From positions 1 through 64,000 of the forward strand of contig DATKXK010000018.1 in NCBI GenBank assembly GCA_035529075.1: DNA of 64,000 nt, given 5' to 3'. The position numbers and the translations under genes are program-made. The DNA is from Acidobacteriota bacterium. GTDB taxonomy: Bacteria > Zixibacteria > MSB-5A5 > GN15 > FEB-12. The stretch's first letter is position 1, and each line of letters starts with the position of its first letter. This document shows, one piece after another, positions 19,330 to 27,600 of the stretch. The notes beneath the pieces were generated by a model. The model was not told the DNA's origin. It made no database searches and saw nothing but the letters and a program-made list of their open reading frames with translations.

Positions 19330-22300
19330 ATGCGCCGCAAAGCACACCTTGTCTGCCTGCTCGTCTTCCTGCTGGCCTTTGCCGCCCTTGTACGGGCCGG
19401 AAACCTGAACAACCAGCAGGCGCGAGTGTATTTCGACACCAAGCAGCAGTATGTTGATCTGCTCGGGCTGCACCTTGACGTCGCGACCCGTGGTGACGAC
19501 TACTTTGACGTGATTACCAATCCCGACGAACTGGCCCGCCTGGACTCGCTCGGGTTTCGGACGGAGATCATCCACGAGGACCTGGCGCAGTTCTACCGCT
19601 CACGCATGTTCATGCGGCCGACCGACATGGGCGGCTATAAGACGCTCGACGAGGTCTACGCTGCTCTCGATGCGATAATCGCCGACCACCCGGGTATCGT
19701 TTCGGCGAGGCAGAGTATCGGCAAAACGATTGAAATGCGCGACATGTGGGCGGTCAAGATCTCCGACAATCCGGATGTCGACGAGGACGAGCCGGAAATT
19801 TTTTTCTCGGGCGCCATTCATGCCCGTGAGGTAATCACGCCGGAGCTTCTGCTGTATTACATGGACTACCTGACGGACAACTACGGGTCGATCACGGAGG
19901 TGACCGACCTTGTGGACGAACGCGAAATCTGGTTCGTCCTGGTGATCAATCCCGACGGTTACTACCACAATGAAGTGATAGAGCCTGACGGCGGCGGCAT
20001 GTGGCGCAAGAACCGTCGCTACAACGGTGACGGTACGTACGGGGTGGACCTCAACCGGAATTTCGGCTATAACTGGGGCTATGACGACATCGGCTCGTCG
20101 CCCTACACATCCGATGAGATATACCGTGGCAGCGATCCGTTCTCCGAACCCGAGACGCAGAACATGAGGGACTTCATCGAAAGCCGCCACTTCGTGATCA
20201 GCATCTACTATCACTCCTTCTCCAATCTTGTCGTCTGGCCCTGGTCGTACGACCAGTTTCTTACGCCGGATAACGATCTTTTCGATGCCATGGCGGATTC
20301 CATTCAGGCGCATAACGGTTACGCGGCCCTTCCCGGCTGGGCCTTCTACCCGGTTAACGGTGACAGCGACGACTGGGGGTACGGAGAGCAGATGACCAAG
20401 GACAGGGTCTTTTCCATGACCATTGAGGTGGGCGGCGATGACGACGGTTTCTGGCCGCCGTTGTACCGTGTTCCCGAGTTGGTGCAGGAAAACCTCGAGC
20501 CGAACCTGTTCCTGACGCGGGTTGCCGGGTCGGTCTACCGGTTGCGTGCTCCGGCGACGCCGCAGATCGTGCTGCCTGAAACGGTGGACAGCGCGGGTTA
20601 TGACGTTGCCTGGACGTTCTCCGACACCCTGAACCCGGCGGTGGCGTTCGAATTGACCGAGTTGCAGGGCTACCAGCGGGTTCTTGACGAAGCCGTCGAT
20701 TTCGCGCGCTGGGAGGACGACGGGTTTGAGATATCCGGCGTGCGGAGTCACTCCCCTGGGGCGAGCTTTTACTCCACGCGCGGGAACCTGCTCCTGAACG
20801 ACCTTCGTTCAAAGTATCCGTGCACCGTCCAGCCGGGCGACACGCTGAGGTTCTGGACGTGGTACGATATTGAAACCAACTGGGACTATGCCTACGTCGG
20901 TGTCTCCACGGACGGCGCGGAGTTCATCACCATCCCGGGCAACCTGACGACAACGTATGATCCTTACGGCAGCAACGCGGGCCACGGCATTACCGGCTCC
21001 TCGAGCGGCTGGGTCCAGGCCGTCTTCGACCTGGCGGCCTTTGTCGGGCAGGACGTGTACTTTCGTTTCTCATACGTGACGGACGGCTACGTCTCCGAAG
21101 AGGGCATCTATATTGACGACGTATACCCTGCCGTTGAGTTTGCGGTGGGAAACGTCATATCGTCCACGCTATCTGACACCCCGTATCATTTCTCGGACAA
21201 ACCCGTCGGTACCTACTACTACCGGCTGCGGGCGCAGGATGCCGAGGACCAGTGGAGCCTTCCGTCACCCCTGGCCGGTACGATCGTCACCAGCGGCGCC
21301 GTCTGCTTCGATTCCGACGGTGACGGTTTCGGCGATCCCGATCATCCCGAGAACGAATGCCCGGTCGACAATTGCCCGGACGTCTTCAATCCTGACCAGA
21401 CCGACAGTGACCTTGACGGTCTGGGTGACTCCTGCGATACTATCTTCGCCGGAGACCTTGACGTGGACGGCGTTACCAGCACGGTGGCCGACCTGGTCGT
21501 GGCCAATCACTATTTCCTGAGCGGACTATCGGCTTTTGCGGTAGACCCGCCCACTCAGATTGCACAGTTTGACGTCAACTGCGACGGCGCGACCCTTTCG
21601 ACTGCCGATCTCTACACCCTGACCGATATCGTCATGGGCGACGTCGAGCCCTGCTACGAAGGCCTCTTCAGACATGAACCGGGGGCACTTCCGTGGTATG
21701 CGTCTAAGGATGCCGCCATCGCGCTCCCGGATCAGGACTCCACGTACGAGATAGTGGTGGATAGCGTGATCGTACCGGAGACCGACACGGCGCGTGTCGC
21801 CGTTCGTTTCCATGGCGGCTCGGAGGCCTTTCTGGCCTTTCAGTTCAATCTCGAGTACTCCACCCGTCATCTGGAACTGCTTGACGCCACTCTGGACGAG
21901 GATTACAGCGAGTGGAACTGGTTCGAGCATCGCACCCGCGTGATCGGCGACAGCGCCAGAACGACAATTGCGGGCGTGGCCTGGAGCTTTAGCGGTTCGA
22001 GTCAGCCCGGTCAGAGCCAGACGATGTCGACCGACAGCGCCGCTCTCGTATGGCTGACGTTCCACCTTCTCAGAACCGACACCGCCTTCGTCATGACCGT
22101 TAAGTTTGTCTGGGAACGCTGCGGTGACAACACGCTGGCCGTCGGCACCCTCGACCCGATCACTCCCTCGCTGACCCTGGAACGCCTGGCCGTCTCCAGG
22201 AACGTGTACGATTTCTTCTCCACGGACATTACCGGTCAGCCGACTTACGGCGGATGCGGCGATGAGTGCCTGGCCGGCTGGCTGGGTGCCGTCCCGACCC

Positions 22301-22572
22301 GCCTTATCGACTTCCGCACCGGCTACGTGAGGTATCTGGGCACCTGCTGTTACCGTATGTCCGGCAACGTCGACTGCGATCCCGACGACATCGTCGACAT
22401 CGGCGACCTGACCAGGCTTATCGACTATCTCTTTATCAGCGAGGAACCGCTGTGCTGTCCGGATGAGGCCAACTGCGACGGCGACTTTGCAGGAGTGGTG
22501 GATATCGGCGACCTGACCCGGCTGATCAGCTACCTGTTCATATCGGGTGACCCCCTGTATTTCTGCCAGTGA
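19330..22572 (+). CDS. Secreted M14 zinc carboxypeptidase with cohesin-like and dockerin-like modules
   Basis: A 1,080-aa exported metallocarboxypeptidase of the carboxypeptidase T type. The signal peptide is 1-23. The M14 catalytic domain (about 100-400) carries the zinc ligands His164 and Glu167 (IHAREVITPE) and His295 (IYYHSF), the substrate-binding NPDGYYHNE and DLNRNFGYNWG loops, and the catalytic Glu366 (SMTIEVGGDD). A jelly-roll/MAM-like domain follows (about 455-595), then an Fn3-like strand region and one thrombospondin-3 segment (FDSDGDGFGDPDHPEN). A first dockerin-like pair lies at about 710-775. A cohesin-like beta-sandwich (about 805-960: ARVAVRFHGGSEAFLAFQFNLEYSTRHLELLDATL) is followed by the terminal tandem dockerin-like module (about 1008-1080). 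Cohesin-like and dockerin-like modules in one chain would allow self-association or scaffolding; that is inference from family behaviour. Confidence 0.92.
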   Translation: MRRKAHLVCLLVFLLAFAALVRAGNLNNQQARVYFDTKQQYVDLLGLHLDVATRGDDYFDVITNPDELARLDSLGFRTEIIHEDLAQFYRSRMFMRPTDMGGYKTLDEVYAALDAIIADHPGIVSARQSIGKTIEMRDMWAVKISDNPDVDEDEPEIFFSGAIHAREVITPELLLYYMDYLTDNYGSITEVTDLVDEREIWFVLVINPDGYYHNEVIEPDGGGMWRKNRRYNGDGTYGVDLNRNFGYNWGYDDIGSSPYTSDEIYRGSDPFSEPETQNMRDFIESRHFVISIYYHSFSNLVVWPWSYDQFLTPDNDLFDAMADSIQAHNGYAALPGWAFYPVNGDSDDWGYGEQMTKDRVFSMTIEVGGDDDGFWPPLYRVPELVQENLEPNLFLTRVAGSVYRLRAPATPQIVLPETVDSAGYDVAWTFSDTLNPAVAFELTELQGYQRVLDEAVDFARWEDDGFEISGVRSHSPGASFYSTRGNLLLNDLRSKYPCTVQPGDTLRFWTWYDIETNWDYAYVGVSTDGAEFITIPGNLTTTYDPYGSNAGHGITGSSSGWVQAVFDLAAFVGQDVYFRFSYVTDGYVSEEGIYIDDVYPAVEFAVGNVISSTLSDTPYHFSDKPVGTYYYRLRAQDAEDQWSLPSPLAGTIVTSGAVCFDSDGDGFGDPDHPENECPVDNCPDVFNPDQTDSDLDGLGDSCDTIFAGDLDVDGVTSTVADLVVANHYFLSGLSAFAVDPPTQIAQFDVNCDGATLSTADLYTLTDIVMGDVEPCYEGLFRHEPGALPWYASKDAAIALPDQDSTYEIVVDSVIVPETDTARVAVRFHGGSEAFLAFQFNLEYSTRHLELLDATLDEDYSEWNWFEHRTRVIGDSARTTIAGVAWSFSGSSQPGQSQTMSTDSAALVWLTFHLLRTDTAFVMTVKFVWERCGDNTLAVGTLDPITPSLTLERLAVSRNVYDFFSTDITGQPTYGGCGDECLAGWLGAVPTRLIDFRTGYVRYLGTCCYRMSGNVDCDPDDIVDIGDLTRLIDYLFISEEPLCCPDEANCDGDFAGVVDIGDLTRLISYLFISGDPLYFCQ

Positions 22573-22594
22573 AGCCGCTTCCCGGCTTCTCAAA

Positions 22595-22644
22595 GGCCGG
22601 GGCGAATCCGGCCGGTCGGGCTGCCCCGGCCGGCCTTCTTTTTT
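22595..22644 (+). terminator. Probable Rho-independent terminator
   Basis: GC-rich nested inverted repeats (GGCCGGGGC pairing with GCCCCGGCC; CCGGCCGG twice) end in CTTCTTTTTTG. Several alternative stems are possible, all ending at the same T-run. Confidence 0.75.
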
Positions 22645-22802
22645 GCCCGCTGTGTGACCTCTGCCTTCCATAACGCCTGATTGTCAAGCCAATTGCCGGA
22701 CCCCGGCAACGTGGCGTCATCACATCTGAAAAAAAACAGCCGCTCCCTAAGAAAAAAGTTGCAACACGACTATTTCCATCCTATTTTGACGCAGGGAATG
22801 GG

Positions 22803-23423
22803 TTGACATTGCATCTAGGTAGGCTCAGAAGTTTATGGGCCGCACCGTGGGTATTACTCCTGGTTCTCTGGGCGGTATCTTATCCGGCCGCCCAGGACGT
22901 CATGCCCCGCTGCGTTACGCTCAGTTGGACGGCTCCCGGCGATGACGGCGACGTCGGGACGGCCGCTCTGTATGATATCCGTTATTCCACCTCTTACCTG
23001 ACCGAGGCAAACTGGGCTTCCGCCGCCCGGGCGCTGTATGTCCCAACGCCGGAGCCGGCCGGGACCCGCCAGTGGGTCACCGTTACCAACCTTGAGCCTG
23101 CCACTACCTACTATATTGCGCTTAAGACGGCCGATGAGCGCATGAATTGGTCGGAGATGTCGAACGTTGTGGCCAGGACCACGCCGCCGGACATCTGCGT
23201 GGGCGAGGTCGGCAACGCCGACTGCGACCCCGAGGAGAAGATCGATATCGGTGACCTCACCACGCTCATCAGGTACCTCTTTATCGAGCGGGAATCGGCC
23301 TGCATCTGCCTGACCGAGGCCAACATCGACGGCGACCCTGACGGCGTGGTGGACATCTTCGACCTGACCCTGTTGATAGGCGTTCTCTTCACCAGTGACC
23401 CCTACCTGCCACCGTGCCCTTAG
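22803..23423 (+). CDS. Small exported Fn3 protein with dockerin-like tail
   Basis: About 206 aa. A signal peptide (about residues 8-31, SLWAAPWVLLLVLWAVSYPAAQ) is followed by one fibronectin type III domain (about 35-130: VTLSWTAPGDDGDVGTAALYDIRYS ... LEPATTYYIALKTADE) and a tandem dockerin-like module (about 135-206: GNADCDPEEKIDIGDLTTLIRYLFI and VDIFDLTLLIGVLFT). No enzyme domain is present, so it is likely a binding or structural component of the same extracellular assembly. The start is unusual: there is no in-frame ATG before the signal peptide, and the candidates are TTG at 22803 or TTG at 22809, with AGGGAATGGG just upstream. The TTGACA that begins at the first TTG is probably coincidental. 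Confidence 0.78.
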   Translation: MTLHLGRLRSLWAAPWVLLLVLWAVSYPAAQDVMPRCVTLSWTAPGDDGDVGTAALYDIRYSTSYLTEANWASAARALYVPTPEPAGTRQWVTVTNLEPATTYYIALKTADERMNWSEMSNVVARTTPPDICVGEVGNADCDPEEKIDIGDLTTLIRYLFIERESACICLTEANIDGDPDGVVDIFDLTLLIGVLFTSDPYLPPCP

Positions 23424-23470
23424 GGCGCACGACGCTCTGCTTCCATCGCCTGTCCTGTGAGCAGTAGCAG

Positions 23471-23495
23471 GGCAGAACCTCCTGGCGGTTCCGCC
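23471..23495. repeat. Dispersed palindromic element (GGCAGAACC/GGTTCCGCC)
   Basis: GGCAGAACC (23471-23479) is imperfectly complementary to GGTTCCGCC (23487-23495). It is related to the elements at 32480-32502 and 32533-32556 and lies in intergenic DNA. Confidence 0.55.
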
Positions 23496-23778
23496 AACTT
23501 GCCGCTGACAGAATATGCTACAATTTCCATCGCGTTTCTGTCGATTCTCTTTCCATACTCTTCTCCAACTCATTGTGTCACATCTGGTGCGCGTGCTTCG
23601 TCCTTTCCTAACGTGTTCGGGGTCAAGGTAATAGGTGGACAACCGGGTAGGTTGCGCTTGCGGGCCGGTCTCATCTCCGCCCGGCAGCGGGGATCCGGTC
23701 GCGGGGCAGACATGGTGTGTGGGCCGCTTTGTGATAACTGAGCAGCGAGAGAGAATCCCGACGGAACGGATTTTTCGC

Positions 23779-23807
23779 TTGACACAGCATGGGCAGTGAA
23801 GTATACA
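23779..23807 (+). promoter_or_regulatory. Sigma70-like promoter for the beta-helix surface protein gene
   Basis: TTGACA (23779-23784), 17-nt spacer, TATACA (23802-23807). It is the only good promoter I see between the Fn3 protein gene and the next start codon, which lies more than 800 nt away. Confidence 0.6.
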
Positions 23808-24176
23808 TTTAAGCATCGGGGGTCGGCGAGGGAGGGCGCCCTCTCGGCACAGCACGTCCTCTGCCCCTTTTAGCACACATAAGCACACCAGTCAAGAGCA
23901 CACCGACACGCAAGATCAGGTCTCGTGTGGCGTCTTGAGTACGCCAGGTGATGTGGCAGTAGTACTTCGGTAGTACCTGCAGTGTGAGTTCGCAGCCTTG
24001 GCTGCATGACTTCCATTGGGAGACAGGTGATGACTGGGAACCCTCTCGGCCGGTTGGCCGAGTGGCGTAACATCGTCGCTTCCGGGCCGTCTGCACATGG
24101 ATGCGCGTTAAGTCGGTGCTGTTGGGGCTACATCAATCACTCCATATGGCAAAACTTAGTCAGGGGGTTATTGCGC

Positions 24177-24202
24177 CATGTCGTATCTCCGGATACGACA
24201 TG
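24177..24202 (+). promoter_or_regulatory. Perfect hairpin with UNCG tetraloop
   Basis: CATGTCGTATC (24177-24187) and its exact complement (24192-24202) enclose TCCG, giving C(UCCG)G, a member of the extra-stable UNCG tetraloop class. There is no T-run, so it is not a simple terminator. Confidence 0.75.
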
Positions 24203-24534
24203 AGTGGGAACAGAGCATAACAGGAAAGGAGGTGCAGCGGGTCAAACCAAGTTATCAGTATCAAGAAAAACAGACCTGAGCCGAGCAGAAATGGGCGTTT
24301 GGGTAAGGCCACAGGGCTATGGTCATAATGAAATCAGGCGCAGGCAGGGGTAGTCAGAGAACCAACCTGGGAACGTGTTGAACTCAAAGACCACTCCCCA
24401 CCCGCTTTTCATAAAATATGCCAGCAGTCCCTATTCCGCAAGGGGGAAAGTTCCATCCCATCCGAACCGGCCTTGCCCACCCTATCTGCATGAAAGGAGG
24501 TGGGTTGGGCGACAAGTATTCAATTTTGACTCAG

Positions 24535-24567
24535 GTCCGGCACCTCTCGATTCGAGGGGTGCCGGAC
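24535..24567 (+). promoter_or_regulatory. Long hairpin in the leader
   Basis: 24535-24549 pairs with 24553-24567 over about 15 bp with one G-U pair. It is followed about 24 nt later by a second hairpin (24591-24597 with 24602-24608) that ends four nt before GGAGGAG, placing it where it could affect ribosome access. Confidence 0.6.
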
Positions 24568-24622
24568 GGAAACTGGATTATATCTATAGTGAATTCCTTG
24601 CGGAATTCTTTTGGAGGAGAGA

Positions 24623-27600
24623 ATGTGTAGATCTTTCAAAATAGTCCTGTTCATGACGGCTGCTGTGCTTTTTGCGGTGCCGGCTATGGCCCAGTATACA
24701 GTGTTCGTCGTGGACGACGACGGTGATCCGGCGACCACTTACCCGACACTGGCCCAGGCCGTAGCGACCGCACAGGCGTTTGCCGGTGAGCACCGCATTG
24801 AGATCCGCCCCGGTGCCTACTCTGACGTGGGCGTGTGGATCGACCACAGCCAACCCGGTGTGATTCGCGAGATCGTGGGAGATGACAAGAGTACCGTAAT
24901 TTTCACGGCTCCTGTCTTCCAGACCGGGACCTGGCTGGATCCTCACGGAACCACTGATCTGACCATTACCGGGATTACGGTGGTCAGCTACCTGTACGGT
25001 ATCCGTACCTACGTCAGTGGCTGTAATGAGCTCCACGTATACGACTGCATCTTCGATGACAACGGTGCTGACGGCTACGATGGCACTACGGCCAGTACGT
25101 TGGGCGGCGGCATCTGGGTGCACGGCAGTGACTGTGTCATTGAGTATGTCGAGGTAATGAACGGTGAGTGGGGTATCCGCTACGGTAACTGGTTCGCCAC
25201 CGCTCTGGATGACAACATTGTGCGACATTGCTACGTCCACAACATGGAAGAGTACGCCATGTGGTTCGTTGGCGGCACGTCTGCAGGCACCATGAATAAT
25301 CTCCTCGTGGAGGATAATGTTGTCGACAGCTGTGTGGATTACGGCATCCAGTTCTGGCCCGTGGGAGCAACGTTCAATAATCCGGTCATCCAGCATAATA
25401 CGGTGACCAATGTCATGTGGGAGGGTATCCTGGTAACCGGTGCCAATGGTGGCTCTATTCTGAACAATGAAGTCACCGGCTGCTCGTATGGCACCACGGC
25501 TCCGCACAACAGCAACTCGGATCCCCATGGCGGTATCTGGGTTAATAACTGCAGTTCCATGCTGGTCCACGACAACACCAGCTACGACAACGGTGGCGCC
25601 GGCACCGCCAATTGCGATTACGGTATCTACGCCACCGGGGACCATAACGACATTCGCTGGAACTGCCTGTTCAACCACGCCGGGGTCGAGGGTTACGACG
25701 GTGGTGACGGAACCAACGTCTGGAGACGCAATTACTTCGAAGACCTGGTCACCAACCTTGCGTATCCCGACTACGATCTCGACGGCGGTATGGAAACCGA
25801 CACCAACCCGTGGCTGTACGACAACAGCGCGGTCACTGTCGAAGCCCAGCCGATGGAAGTCTGGACCACGTTTGACGTGGACGTCGACTGGACCATCCCG
25901 GGCTGCGCGGAGTTGGACAGCGTTCACCTGGCGGCGTATAGCTTCGTGGTGAACTACGACCCGACGGTGCTGGACTACGTCGATGGGTCAGCCGTTTATG
26001 ACGAGGCTTATCTGGGCAACACGGCTGCCGGTGCACTTTACACGCCGATCGCAGTCGATGAGGTGGCCGGCACGATCAGCTTTGCCGCGACCAACTTCAC
26101 CGAGCCCGGCTTAGGCGATGCACGGCTGACTCTGTTGCAGTTCCAGGCCATCGCAACGGGAAACACCAGCATCACGATATTATCCGACTATCGTGATCCG
26201 AATAACGACCCGATCCCGACCGGGAACATGCCGCTAAGTCTGGTCGTGGAGGACAACACGCCTCCGGCGATCACCGTGACGGCTAATGATCCAATCGGGG
26301 ACGGCACCTATTCAGAGGGCGGACCCGGTCCCGGGCCGCATGTCGACCTGTACGTCGAGGGCACGGTAACCGATAACTATGCCCTTTGGGATGTCTGGTA
26401 CCGGTTGAACGATGGGGGTGGCTTCATTCCCATAGGCCCGGTGTCGGGCACGTCGGATGTCTATGGCCTTCTGCCCGGTTCATTCTACATTCCTCTCACG
26501 GCAGCTCCGGCCGGTCCCAACTCACTGAATGTTCTGGTGCGCGACCAGTCGGGTAACCGCGACTCGGTGTACTACTACTTCACGATTGACCGCACCGGGC
26601 CGACAATGACGGTCGATGCCTACGATGCCGACGGTTGTGCGCCGAATGCCGCGTTCACCGACAATACTGCCATTCTTGTGGACCTCACGGGCGATCCTGA
26701 TATCGCCCAGTACGAGATCCGTGAGGATGTGATTGGCTTGTGGGATATGCGCCCGTTTGTCGCCACGGACGACTTCGTCCTGTCCACCGGCGACGCTAAC
26801 AAAGAGGTCAAGGTACGTGGTACCGACGTCTACGGGAACCGCGGAGCTGTCGCGTCCGACTGGATCGAGCTTGACACTTCGCCGGCTACGCTCAGCTTCG
26901 CCATCAGCCCCCTGAAGACGGCCAACGACGTTCTCGCCATCACGGGCGCAGAACTGTCATATGGCAGTCAGACGGCTGAGATAGCCTATATCGTCTCGAT
27001 GGATCCCGGCGAGAACATCGACGACCTCACTGACTGCTTCTCCGGTCTCTGGGCGGCGCCGAGCCTGCCGTTTGACATAAACCTGTCATCCGGCGACGGT
27101 TGGTACTACATCTGGATGAACAGCAAGGAGCGCGCCGGTAATATGCAGACTCCGATTCTGGACTCCATCGAGCTTGACCAGACGGCTCCTGTACTCACTG
27201 ACTTCACGCTGTTGGATCAGGAGGGTGACGTCTGTTCGGAGAAGATGATGGTGGACTGGGAGGTCTGCTGGACCGGCAGCGATCACGCGATCCTGGAAAC
27301 ATGCCTGGACACCACCGGCAGCTGGTACACATGGGGCGCCTTCGATAACAGCGCGGTCTCATGTTACGGCTGGCCCTGGGCCCCGACCGATGTCGGTGAC
27401 GGGACGTACACCCGGTATGCGCGGATCACGGACGATGTTGGAAACAAGAGCAATATCATTGAAGCCAGTATCGTCATTGACCGTGTCCTGCCAACTATTG
27501 TCACCAGGACCATCGCCGATCGGACTTCCGCCAGCACCTACTGGTCTAACGAGGCCACGATTGTGTTTACCGTTACCGGCGGCGATGCCGACAGTCTCCA

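Larger units (their letters stand above)
23814..24622 (+). ncRNA. Candidate long structured 5' leader RNA, no recognised family
   Basis: Between the predicted start near 23814 and ATG 24623 no convincing gene exists, but several stable hairpins do. These are GCAG/CTGC-GTAC with a 2-nt bulge (about 23956-23980), GCAGC/GCTGC (23992-24005), CGGCC/GGCCG (24047-24060) and a perfect 11-bp stem capped by a UCCG tetraloop (24177-24202). A 14-15-bp stem lies at 24535-24567, and GAATTCC/GGAATTC at 24591-24608 sits just before the ribosome binding site. Two GAAAGGAGGTG copies (about 24226-24236 and 24492-24502) look like strong ribosome binding sites but open no long frame. I compared it mentally with c-di-GMP, cobalamin and similar riboswitch consensus motifs and found no match. 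It could be a regulatory leader, a separate small RNA, or decayed DNA. Confidence 0.4.

Noticed and set aside
22803-22808. TTGACA as a -35 box
   Set aside because: No -10 box at 16-18 nt, and it coincides with the TTG start codon region of the Fn3/dockerin protein.
24045-24085. tRNA-like GGCCGAGTGGCGTAAC segment (class II D-arm resemblance)
   Set aside because: No matching acceptor, anticodon or T arm can be folded around it.
24226-24380. Possible c-di-GMP-type or other known riboswitch in the long leader
   Set aside because: GGTCAAACCA loosely recalls the c-di-GMP-I motif, but the GGGACGCAAAGCC block and the receptor helix are missing. No other class consensus was recognised.
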